Positions 1 to 8,130 of a stretch of DNA of 64,000 nucleotides are shown here, piece by piece. Below the pieces are notes generated by a model. The model saw only the letters and a program-made list of their open reading frames with translations, had not been told where the DNA came from and did not search any database. This DNA comes from Chitinophaga sp. YR573 (lineage in GTDB: Bacteria > Bacteroidota > Bacteroidia > Chitinophagales > Chitinophagaceae), in the NCBI RefSeq assembly GCF_900110995.1, contig NZ_FOJF01000001.1, positions 1,319,199 through 1,383,198 of the forward strand. Direction: 5' to 3'. A program made the position numbers and the translations under genes. Position 1 is the stretch's first letter. Every line of letters starts with the position of its first letter.

Positions 1-478
1 GTTGAATTTTCTTATCCCAGCGATAAGGATTATACAGGATCATAGGCTGAGAATAATTCACAGAAAACGGGACAGATAAATAACTGATATCTCTGCTGGG
101 ATCATATACATCATTCCGCTGTAAGTTAGTAGCCAGCGATAACTGACCACCGGTAAACGGTACGATCTGATCTGCTGATAACCCTGCAAAACTATAGGAA
201 TAAGAACTACGGCTAAAAGCATATGTACCATCCGGCTGTTGTATACTTTGCGTACTACCCAGGAAACTGCTGCTGTTATTGGCCGTCAGCTTCAGCTGCG
301 GACGACGGCCTGCTGCATAATAACGATAAGCATACAGACTGTTCAACGCATTACTGCGTGCTTTGTAATAAGAAGGTGAATTCTTTTGTGCCTGCTGCAC
401 CACATCATTTAATGATAATGTCTGTTGCGCAAACGTAGTAGAGCAAACAAGCAAAAGAGGCAATAATATTTTAGTCAT
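1..478 (-). CDS. TolC-type outer membrane efflux protein (partial, N-terminal part)
   Basis: This is the start of a TolC-family outer membrane channel; the rest lies beyond the left edge of the window. I translated the reverse complement by hand from the ATG at 478-476. It opens with a signal peptide (MTKILLPLLLVCSTTFAQ), then a typical helix start (TLSLNDVVQQAQKNSP) and a beta-rich stretch. The start overlaps the end of the permease gene by 8 nt in an ATGACTAA arrangement, so the two are probably translationally coupled. With the adaptor and permease upstream it forms a three-part efflux pump that would carry substrate across the outer membrane. The substrate cannot be read from the sequence. 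Confidence 0.8.
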   Translation of the reverse strand, partial: MTKILLPLLLVCSTTFAQQTLSLNDVVQQAQKNSPSYYKARSNALNSLYAYRYYAAGRRPQLKLTANNSSSFLGSTQSIQQPDGTYAFSRSSYSYSFAGLSADQIVPFTGGQLSLATNLQRNDVYDPSRDISYLSVPFSVNYSQPMILYNPYRWDKKIQ

Positions 479-1805
479 GGCGTAAGCATTCAATAGGATT
501 CTTTTGAGCCGCCTTGCGGGCGGGAGAAATACCAAATATCAGTCCTACAGCTGATGCCAGCAGGAAAGATAAAACGATAGAGATACCGGAGATCAGTGTA
601 TGAATATCCGCCAGCTTATCTACCAGGTAAGCGCCGGACACTCCCAGCAATACACCGATGATACCACCCGAAAGACTGATCAGTACCGCTTCAAAAAGGA
701 ACTGCATCACGATATCACTTTTCTGTGCGCCCAATGCCATACGGATACCTATTTCACGTGTACGCTCCAGTACAGAAGCCAGCATGATGTTCATGATCCC
801 AATACCCCCTACCAGCAATGAAATACCGGCAATCGCACTTAACACAATATTGAATACATCTTTTGTTTTCTGTTGTTGTTTCAGCAGTTGTTCCGGAATA
901 GTGATCTCAAAATCCAGTACATCATTATGCCTTCGACGCAGCATACGACTTACGATAGCCGCAGATGCAGACAAAGCATCTGTTTCTGCTACCTGTATCA
1001 CTAGCTGGTCCAGCTGATGAAAAATGATATTGGAAGAAGGCCCCTGTTCCTGGAAACCGTCATCGGGTGTACCCAGATAAAGAGAAGGGTTTTTAAACCT
1101 TACAAGAGAGGTTTGTATAGGAATATAAATATCCAGATTATAATCACGGATACCGAGGTTTTCTTTAGTGGCATTACTGATCATTTTCTCTTCAGTAACG
1201 CCTATAATTTTCAACCACTGATCACCACACTTAATCGTTTTACCTAAAGGATCTTCGGAAATGAAAAACTTACGTTTTACATCACTGCCAATGATACAGA
1301 CTGCATCACCGGATTGCTGCTCCCGTTCATTAAATATAATACCGGCACCCAGTTTGATATTGTTGATACCAAAGAAAGCAGGTTGGATGCCGACTACTTT
1401 CAGCTTACTGCTTTTACTGCCGTAAATAATGTTTTGTTCTGAGATCATCTCCGGACTGATAGCAGATACGGTAGGTAACATTCTACGAATGCTTTCTGCA
1501 TCAGCCAGACTTAGTCCTTTGGAAAAACGGTTCTTACTCCCTTCTTCTTTTTTGGCAGATGATGATTGCTGCTGTTGTGGTTCATCTTTTTTCTCCTGTG
1601 ATTTAGGTTTGATCACAATATTATTTACCCCCACCAGTTTCATCTGGTTCATGATTTCTTCCTTTGCACCTTTACCAATAGCCAGCATGGCTATTACAGC
1701 AGATACACCGAAAATAATCCCGAGGGCAGTCAGAAAAGAACGCAGTCTGTTGGCCCCAAGAGAATCCAGGGCGATGTACAGATTGTTGAAATTACGGTCT
1801 AACAT
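471..1805 (-). CDS. MacB-type ABC transporter permease (no ATPase domain)
   Basis: A 444-residue inner membrane permease of the MacB/FtsX superfamily. An N-terminal membrane helix (about 20-45, LTALGIIFGVSAVIAMLAIG) is followed by a long periplasmic MacB_PCD domain and three C-terminal helices (about 325-440). The last part has the usual EIGIRMALGAQ cytoplasmic loop and a GISPARKAAQKNPIECLR end. Unlike E. coli MacB it has no ATPase domain, so a separate LolD-like ATPase must supply energy; none is seen in this window. A low-complexity stretch rich in Q, S and K (about 70-92) lies in the periplasmic part. It sits 9 nt downstream of the adaptor gene and overlaps tolC. Confidence 0.9.
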   Translation of the reverse strand: MLDRNFNNLYIALDSLGANRLRSFLTALGIIFGVSAVIAMLAIGKGAKEEIMNQMKLVGVNNIVIKPKSQEKKDEPQQQQSSSAKKEEGSKNRFSKGLSLADAESIRRMLPTVSAISPEMISEQNIIYGSKSSKLKVVGIQPAFFGINNIKLGAGIIFNEREQQSGDAVCIIGSDVKRKFFISEDPLGKTIKCGDQWLKIIGVTEEKMISNATKENLGIRDYNLDIYIPIQTSLVRFKNPSLYLGTPDDGFQEQGPSSNIIFHQLDQLVIQVAETDALSASAAIVSRMLRRRHNDVLDFEITIPEQLLKQQQKTKDVFNIVLSAIAGISLLVGGIGIMNIMLASVLERTREIGIRMALGAQKSDIVMQFLFEAVLISLSGGIIGVLLGVSGAYLVDKLADIHTLISGISIVLSFLLASAVGLIFGISPARKAAQKNPIECLRHD

Positions 1806-1814
1806 GTTCGGAGA

Positions 1815-3065
1815 TTATTTTAACATCGTTATTTTCCTGTCTTTCTCCTTTTCAGGTAAAGACAGATACACTACATCTCCTTCTGCCAATCCTTTTTCAA
1901 CAATTACTTCCTCATCATTTGACTTACCCAGTTTCACTTCCTGTTTGTCGATACCGTTCCCTTTTTTCAGGTACACGAAACTTGTCTTGCCTTCAGCAAA
2001 AACAGCTTCTAACGGGATGATCAGTTTATTGGGTATTTCATTGATCAAGATGTTATTGGAAGTAGTCATACCCGGTTTGAGGATAGAATCAACTTTATTT
2101 AGTTTGATATTCACCTCAAATACTTTAGCGGTAGCACCCGGACGGGTTTCACCTATGTTCGCCACTGTTTTCACTACCCCTTCCATCTTTACTTCCGGAA
2201 AGGCATCCAGTCCCATCGTCACTTTCTGGTCTTTATGTATTTTGCTGATATCAACTTCGTTGATAAATACTTTTGATAACATAGAGGAGAGGTCTGGTAA
2301 CATGGCTACACGGGGGTCCCAGGAGCGGACCACAGAGCCGGATTTTTTCTTACCACCACTGGCCCAGTCATTAATATATACCAGTAGTCCGTTCGTAGGT
2401 GCTTTGATCACAAAGCGGTTTCTCAGGTCTTCCAGTTTACCAATAGCCGTATGCAGGACTTCTACATCCCGGTTAGCCGCATATATTTTGCTGGCAGCCT
2501 GCTGTTGCTTGATTTTGTAGTTCTCCTTCATCTGCACCAGGTCGCGCTGTGATTTCTCCAGGTCTATTTCTGCCTGGCGGATAGTAGCCGGTGGTTCGTA
2601 TTTACTCAGGTCCAGCGCCAGCTTTTTCTGTTCCATCTGAAATTGCAGGTTGGCCATCTGATCACGTGCATCTCTGAGAGTGAGTGCGGTATCCAAAGAT
2701 GTTTGTACGATAGTGGAGTTCCCTTTCTCCAATGCCAGCTGCATATCCCCTATCTTTTTATTCACAATGGCAGGATCTAGGGTAGCAATGTACTCCCCTT
2801 GTTTTACATGGGAACCTTCCGCCGCCATGTCCTGGATCTTAATCTCCTCATAAATCTGGTTGGATTGCAGATCAGCAGGCGCGGAGATATACACGGTATT
2901 TTCTGCCTGCAATTCCCCGGAGTTATTCACTACGTCACGGAAACTGCCTTTGCGCACTTTGGCGGAGATACTGCTATCTGTCGTTTTATTGACCAGGAAA
3001 AAATAAAGTATTATAGCAATAGGAATCACAAGGGCTAACCAGAGCCACCTTCTGTTTTTGAACAT
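1815..3065 (-). CDS. MacA/HlyD-type periplasmic efflux adaptor
   Basis: A 416-residue membrane fusion protein that links an inner membrane permease to a TolC channel. It has one N-terminal membrane anchor (about 7-24, LWLALVIPIAIILYFFLVN), a biotinyl-lipoyl-like half, a long coiled-coil hairpin (about 110-215, rich in K, Q, E and L), the second lipoyl half (about 215-260), and beta-barrel and membrane-proximal domains to the C-terminus. It is the first gene of the minus-strand operon adaptor-permease-TolC. Upstream on the minus strand there is a near-consensus TACTTTTA element close to 3115. The substrate is unknown. Confidence 0.88.
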   Translation of the reverse strand: MFKNRRWLWLALVIPIAIILYFFLVNKTTDSSISAKVRKGSFRDVVNNSGELQAENTVYISAPADLQSNQIYEEIKIQDMAAEGSHVKQGEYIATLDPAIVNKKIGDMQLALEKGNSTIVQTSLDTALTLRDARDQMANLQFQMEQKKLALDLSKYEPPATIRQAEIDLEKSQRDLVQMKENYKIKQQQAASKIYAANRDVEVLHTAIGKLEDLRNRFVIKAPTNGLLVYINDWASGGKKKSGSVVRSWDPRVAMLPDLSSMLSKVFINEVDISKIHKDQKVTMGLDAFPEVKMEGVVKTVANIGETRPGATAKVFEVNIKLNKVDSILKPGMTTSNNILINEIPNKLIIPLEAVFAEGKTSFVYLKKGNGIDKQEVKLGKSNDEEVIVEKGLAEGDVVYLSLPEKEKDRKITMLK

Positions 3066-3188
3066 AACGGTATAATGGATTTATGGATATCAGGTTGAGT
3101 ACAGTAACGACATAAAAGTATACGTCTATTTGAAAAATAAATGTTAAAACATTGGACAAACATTATTTTTACATTTATAAATGAGCCT

Positions 3189-4352
3189 ATGGAACTGGTA
3201 ATCGTTAATAATGAACAGACAGCAAAACAGTTTCTGGAAGTGCATGTTACTATCAACAAGCAGTTTCCGGGATGGATACGTCCTCTGGATAGGGATATAA
3301 AAATGGTTTTTGATCCTGAGAAAAATAAAGCATTCCGTAACGGAGAGGTCATCCGCTGGTTGCTGAAAAATGAAAAAGGAGAACTGATAGGGCGTATAGC
3401 CGCCTTTGTGAATAAAAAATATAAAACCAAAGGAGATGAGCAACCAACCGGTGGTGTGGGCTTCTTTGATTGTATCAATGACCAGACTGCTGCCAACTTC
3501 CTGCTGGATGCGGCCAAAGCATGGCTGGAAGAAAGAGGTATGGGCGCCATGGATGGTCCTATTAACTTCGGGGAGCGTGACCGCTGGTGGGGATTACTGG
3601 TAGAAGGTTTTTACGAACCGCTCTATTGCATGAACTATAATCCTCCTTATTATCAGCAATTATTTGAAACATATGGTTTCCAGGTATTCTTTCACCAGAT
3701 CTGTTATGCTACCCGGGTAGACCATAACCTGCAGCCTAAATTTATCGAGCGGCATGCAAAGCTGGCCCAGGACCCTGGTTATGTAGCTAAATACATCGAT
3801 AAGAAACACCTGGCAAAATATGCAGAAGACTTCTGCACCGTTTATAACAAAGCCTGGTCTAAACATGGTGGTGGTAAAGACATGACCAAACAGCAGGCTT
3901 ACCTGATCTTTAAGACCATGGCTCCGGCAATGGATGAAAGGATCGTGTGGTTCCTGTATTATAATGATGAACCGATAGGCTGCTGGCTGAATCTTCCTGA
4001 ACTCAACCAGTTCTTTAAACATATGAACGGGAAGTTCGGGCTGTTACAGAAATTACAGTTCCTCTGGCTGAAGAAGATAGGTGCTTCCAAGAAATTTGTA
4101 GGGATTGTATTTGGTGTGGTACCGGAGTTTCAGGGGAAAGGAGCAGATACTTTCATGATTGTGGAAGGAGCAAAGATCATTCAGCATAAACTGCCTTATA
4201 CAGAGTATGAGATGCAGTGGATAGGAGATTTTAATCCTAAGATGATGAATATTGCGGAAAACCTGGGAACAAAGCGCAGCCGTAAACTAACTACTTACAG
4301 GTTCCTTTTTGACAGAACGAAAGAGTTTAAGAGACATCCGATATTAGGTTAA
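3189..4352 (+). CDS. GNAT-like acyltransferase family protein
   Basis: A 387-residue soluble protein with the general pattern of the large GNAT-like proteins of Bacteroidota (YghO-like). The N-terminal part contains GGVGFFDCINDQ and a downstream GAMDGPINFGERDRWWGL segment. The C-terminal part has VVPEFQGKGAD, which resembles the acetyl-CoA loop (Q/R-x-x-G-x-G/A) of GNAT enzymes. I place the start at 3189 (MELVIVNN) rather than 48 nt upstream, because the extra residues look like an AT-rich leader and a TAnnTTT-like element lies at about 3169. It is divergent from the efflux operon. The acyl acceptor is unknown. Confidence 0.7.
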   Translation: MELVIVNNEQTAKQFLEVHVTINKQFPGWIRPLDRDIKMVFDPEKNKAFRNGEVIRWLLKNEKGELIGRIAAFVNKKYKTKGDEQPTGGVGFFDCINDQTAANFLLDAAKAWLEERGMGAMDGPINFGERDRWWGLLVEGFYEPLYCMNYNPPYYQQLFETYGFQVFFHQICYATRVDHNLQPKFIERHAKLAQDPGYVAKYIDKKHLAKYAEDFCTVYNKAWSKHGGGKDMTKQQAYLIFKTMAPAMDERIVWFLYYNDEPIGCWLNLPELNQFFKHMNGKFGLLQKLQFLWLKKIGASKKFVGIVFGVVPEFQGKGADTFMIVEGAKIIQHKLPYTEYEMQWIGDFNPKMMNIAENLGTKRSRKLTTYRFLFDRTKEFKRHPILG

Positions 4353-4391
4353 AATAAAAGCCGGTTTCTGTAGAAGCCGGCTTTTATTTTT
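4352..4391. terminator. Bidirectional terminator hairpin between convergent genes
   Basis: Arms at 4352-4369 and 4374-4391 pair over 18 bp with one wobble around a TGTA loop. The stem has a GC core (AAGCCGG/CCGGCTT) flanked by A/T tracts. It overlaps the stop codons of both convergent genes, so it can stop transcription from either side. Confidence 0.85.
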
Positions 4392-5727
4392 TAACAGATT
4401 CTATCACCTGTTCGTTATTACGGGGCAGATGCCGGATGATCACATTATAAATATCTCTTTCTCTGAAAGGTTTTAGCAGGTAATCGTCAAAGCCTACTTC
4501 CAGGAACGCATCATTATCCGGCAGGGTAGTATCTGCCGTTAAAGCCAGTACTGGAACATTTGCTTTCAGAGAATCTTTATCAGTCCTGATTCTTTTCACT
4601 ACTTCTATACCACTCATACGGGGCATCTGCAAATCCAGCAGCACCATGTCGTAATTGTTTGCACAAAACAGGTCATAAGCAGCTTTACCGTCAACGGCCT
4701 TATCAAACCGGCATTTCCAGCGGGTGAGTATCTTTTCTATCAGTACCAGGTTCATTTCCTGATCGTCTGCCACCAGCACATACCGGCCCTCCATAAAGTC
4801 GCCCGTCATCTCTTCCACCTCACGTTGTGTAATCAGTATCGTTTGCCTTGCAGGCACCACCCTGTAATGAATGTTACAGGATACCGTACTGCCGGCACCT
4901 TCAATGCTGCTGATATGGATATTCCCGTTATGTAGCTCCAGCAGACCTTTGGTAATGGCCAGCCCCAGTCCGGCCCCATTCACAGCAGCAACATAAGGCA
5001 CCCGTCTCCGGGAAAAATGTTCGAATATAAAAGGAAGTGTTGTAGCAGGAATCCCTCTGCCGGTATCATTCACCACGATGCTGACAGCAGCTTTCTCATC
5101 CAGCGTCTTATCTACCTGCATTCTGAGGCTAACAATGCCACTGTCTGTATAACGGATAGCATTCTCACCCAGGTTAGTAAGGATCTGTTTCAGCCGGGCT
5201 TCATCCCCTGTTATCTGTATCTGCCGGTTACCTTCATAAATGGCATTCAGTTCCAGTTGTTTGCGGGAAGCCTGCATCCGCAGTATAGTAGTAACGACGG
5301 TAAAAGTATGATAGAGGGAAAAAGGCTGTTGTTCCAGTTGTAGTTCGTTCTTCTCCAGCTTACTGAGGTCCTGCACGTTATTCACCATCTTCATCAGCAT
5401 ATTCCCTGCATTCTCAACGGTTTTGAGTAGTTCCCGCTGATCTTTTTCCAGGGAGCTGTGCGACAGTTGTTCCGCGAAGCCAACGATAGCATTCAACGGG
5501 GTACGTATTTCCTGGTTAATATTGGTAAGAATGTCTACGCGTGACTGTAATTGCTGAGCGATTATTTCATCTTTCTGCAACAATGTTTTCTTCATCCTCC
5601 TGATACGCAGCAATGCCAGTAACAGCAATGAGAACAAACACAGTACTACTATGCCTAAAGCCACCTGCACCTGGGCTAACATTAATGTGATTATTTTAAT
5701 AACAATCAACTGAAACATTACAAGCAT
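4384..5727 (-). CDS. Hybrid sensor kinase with receiver domain; phospho-accepting His replaced by Gln
   Basis: A 447-residue membrane protein with two N-terminal hydrophobic stretches (about 5-17 and 20-41), a HisKA-type helical region (about 65-130), an ATPase domain (N-box NLGENA about 185-190, G1 DTGRG at 221-225, G2 GAGLG at 251-255) and a C-terminal receiver domain (about 315-435; acidic DD at 321-322, phospho-acceptor D365, K419). The H-box reads TNINQEIRTPLN: the residue at the phospho-accepting position is Q72 (codon CAG on the coding strand), not His. All other motifs look intact. It cannot autophosphorylate in the normal way and may act as a phosphatase, an allosteric partner, or via the receiver alone. 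There is no sensory domain and no neighbouring output regulator. Confidence 0.85.
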   Translation of the reverse strand: MLVMFQLIVIKIITLMLAQVQVALGIVVLCLFSLLLLALLRIRRMKKTLLQKDEIIAQQLQSRVDILTNINQEIRTPLNAIVGFAEQLSHSSLEKDQRELLKTVENAGNMLMKMVNNVQDLSKLEKNELQLEQQPFSLYHTFTVVTTILRMQASRKQLELNAIYEGNRQIQITGDEARLKQILTNLGENAIRYTDSGIVSLRMQVDKTLDEKAAVSIVVNDTGRGIPATTLPFIFEHFSRRRVPYVAAVNGAGLGLAITKGLLELHNGNIHISSIEGAGSTVSCNIHYRVVPARQTILITQREVEEMTGDFMEGRYVLVADDQEMNLVLIEKILTRWKCRFDKAVDGKAAYDLFCANNYDMVLLDLQMPRMSGIEVVKRIRTDKDSLKANVPVLALTADTTLPDNDAFLEVGFDDYLLKPFRERDIYNVIIRHLPRNNEQVIESVKK

Positions 5728-5965
5728 TTGAAGTTAAAAAAACATTAGTGCTCCTTATCAAGCATAACAAACGTACTAAAGCTGGTGGATGATTGATGAA
5801 GTTTGTTGATTATCAAAATGATAACTACAACTAAATTATACAAAACTGATGAGATAGAAAACTTTTTACCCTTTTGTTATAGTCAATTTACAGATACATC
5901 CCTGCTAAAATAGAATTATATTTAACCTCTTTTTGTTTCTGTTCGATGCAAACCAGATAATAACT

Positions 5966-8068
5966 ATGTCCAACGTGTATCCTGCCGGTGCCAACCCAGC
6001 AGAGGAGTCCTATATACAAACGACTGCTTTTTTAAGAAAGCAGATGATTAAAATGGTGATAGGTGTGTTGCTGTTTTTTATGGCTTACTGTGTATTACTA
6101 TCGCTTGCGGTTATACTGGCTGCAGGTTGTATTGCAGGAGGCGTATTAATGATTATCCGCATGCCTGATTATGCCCGTCATATCGCAATACCAGTAGGTA
6201 TTGCCATGATGATCCTGGGTATAATGCTGGTGATATTCCTGGTAAAGTTCCTGTTCAGCAGGCAAAAACCTGCCAACCCTTACCGGATGGAAATTTTTGC
6301 AGAAGAGCATCCCGGATTATTTGCATTCATTCACCAGCTGGCGCTTGAAACAAAAACCCGGTTTCCTAAACGGGTATTCCTTGTACCGGACGTAAATGCA
6401 GGTGTTTTCTATAATTCCAGCTTTTTGAGCATGTTCTGGCCTTCCGGTAAAAACCTGGAGATAGGTATGGGACTGGTAAACAGTTTGAATATCAGCGAGT
6501 TCAGGATGGCCCTGGCACACGAATTCGGTCATTTTACCCAGCGTAGCATGGCCGTAGGCAGTTATGTATACTCTCTCAACAAAGTGGCCCATAATATATT
6601 ATATGAAAACGACAACTGGAATACAGCCATCACGCGCTGGTCGGGCTTCGGGCTGTTGAATATCTTCTTTTCCAGGGTTACGGTGTATTTAGCCAATGGG
6701 ATCCAGTACCTGCTGCGTAAAATGTATACGTTGCTGAACCGCCAGTATATGAAGCTGCGCAGGGAAATGGAATTTCATGCAGATGCTGTGGCATTGTCTG
6801 TATGCGGTACACAAACCGCTGTATCCACCATGCGCAGAACGGAAATGAGCATTTTCTGTTTTGCGAACTGTTTGCAGCAACTGCCTGAACTGGCAGAAGA
6901 TCAGCTGAAGTTCTTCAATATCTATGAAGCACATCTGGCTATGATTCGCCATTATGCTATCCGGAACAATGTGCCATTGGATGAAGACCAGTTTCCGGTG
7001 ATTACGGACGACTACTTCAGGACTATCTTAACCAGCCAGATAAAGTTAGGTGACCAGTGGGCTACTCACCCTACCCGGGAAGAGAGGGAACGCAGGTACC
7101 TGGCAGCAGACATCCCCTCCCAGACTGTTCATGGCAGCGCCTGGTCGCTGTTCAATAATGCGGAACAACTACAGGAAGCTATGTCTGCCCTTATTTATGA
7201 GCTGGAAGTTCCGGATTCCGGGTTATGCGATTTATATACTGTTGATGAGTTCATTTCAGACATGGAAACAAAACAGGTGATCTTTGCACTGCCCCGGAAT
7301 TTTCATGAATACTATGATAACAGGCCCTTTCCAACTATCAGCAATCCGGTAAGACTGCCGGATGACGTAATGGACAAGCTCTCATTTTATGCATTGTATA
7401 ATCCTGAGAACAGTCAGCGTATACGTCGTTACTTTATGAACCGGCAGGATGCGGAAACCCTGCAGGCGATAGCAGATGGTGATATCAAAGTGAAGTTTTT
7501 TGAATTTCAGGGAATACAATATCCTGTGTCACAAGTCCGGACACAACTGCCTGGTTTACAGAAAGCAATTGAGCTGGATGGTGAATGGTTGAGGGAAAAC
7601 GATCAGTTGGCCTTTTGTTATCATTATACCTGGGCCAATGATAAAGCTCCCCGGCTGCTGGAGCAGTATAATTTAGTACATCTCTATGAAGACCAGGCAA
7701 CCTGGCTAAGTAATATTGCGGCGAAGATCATGGAAAGCATTACTTATATTTTTGGTTCCGGTGGTATCAGTGTTAAAAAGTCGCTCCCCTATTTTGACCA
7801 GTTAAGAGCCGCCAGCAAGGAATTACAGGGTTTCCTGGGTCAATATTCCAATGATAATCTTATTGCTGCCCACTGGGAGCCTGTGTTAGATGAGCAGATC
7901 GGTCACTTTTTATCTTACGATTATGTTTATCTGCTGGAAAATGAACCGGTAAATATAGAAATACAGCATGTACATGCCATCATTTCCGGGGTACTGGAAC
8001 ATTTTAATAACAGTGTTCTGCTGATGAAAAAGGAGTTACTGGAGATGATGCTGCCAACCTCTCCATAG
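5966..8068 (+). CDS. Membrane-anchored M48-family zinc metalloprotease
   Basis: A protein of about 700 residues with two N-terminal membrane helices (about 30-55 and 70-92) and an M48 peptidase domain. The zinc-binding HEFGH motif lies at residues 185-189, and the third-ligand segment EFHADAVA has its Glu at about 269. The C-terminal half (about 380-700) has no domain I recognise. I chose the start at 5966 (MSNVYPAG) because the 11 residues before it are unconvincing; the alternative start is 5933. It is expected to be a housekeeping membrane-quality or processing protease, but its substrate is unknown. It is transcribed divergently from the kinase gene. Confidence 0.82.
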   Translation: MSNVYPAGANPAEESYIQTTAFLRKQMIKMVIGVLLFFMAYCVLLSLAVILAAGCIAGGVLMIIRMPDYARHIAIPVGIAMMILGIMLVIFLVKFLFSRQKPANPYRMEIFAEEHPGLFAFIHQLALETKTRFPKRVFLVPDVNAGVFYNSSFLSMFWPSGKNLEIGMGLVNSLNISEFRMALAHEFGHFTQRSMAVGSYVYSLNKVAHNILYENDNWNTAITRWSGFGLLNIFFSRVTVYLANGIQYLLRKMYTLLNRQYMKLRREMEFHADAVALSVCGTQTAVSTMRRTEMSIFCFANCLQQLPELAEDQLKFFNIYEAHLAMIRHYAIRNNVPLDEDQFPVITDDYFRTILTSQIKLGDQWATHPTREERERRYLAADIPSQTVHGSAWSLFNNAEQLQEAMSALIYELEVPDSGLCDLYTVDEFISDMETKQVIFALPRNFHEYYDNRPFPTISNPVRLPDDVMDKLSFYALYNPENSQRIRRYFMNRQDAETLQAIADGDIKVKFFEFQGIQYPVSQVRTQLPGLQKAIELDGEWLRENDQLAFCYHYTWANDKAPRLLEQYNLVHLYEDQATWLSNIAAKIMESITYIFGSGGISVKKSLPYFDQLRAASKELQGFLGQYSNDNLIAAHWEPVLDEQIGHFLSYDYVYLLENEPVNIEIQHVHAIISGVLEHFNNSVLLMKKELLEMMLPTSP

Positions 8069-8130
8069 TTTTTGGGCTATCGCCTATGGACAATTTTCTG
8101 TACTTTCGGCCTTGCGAATGAAGAAGACAT

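Noticed and set aside
1429..2520. 363-codon plus-strand frame
   Set aside because: It lies antisense across the adaptor and permease genes, has no family pattern, and has the Ser/Leu-rich composition of a shadow frame.
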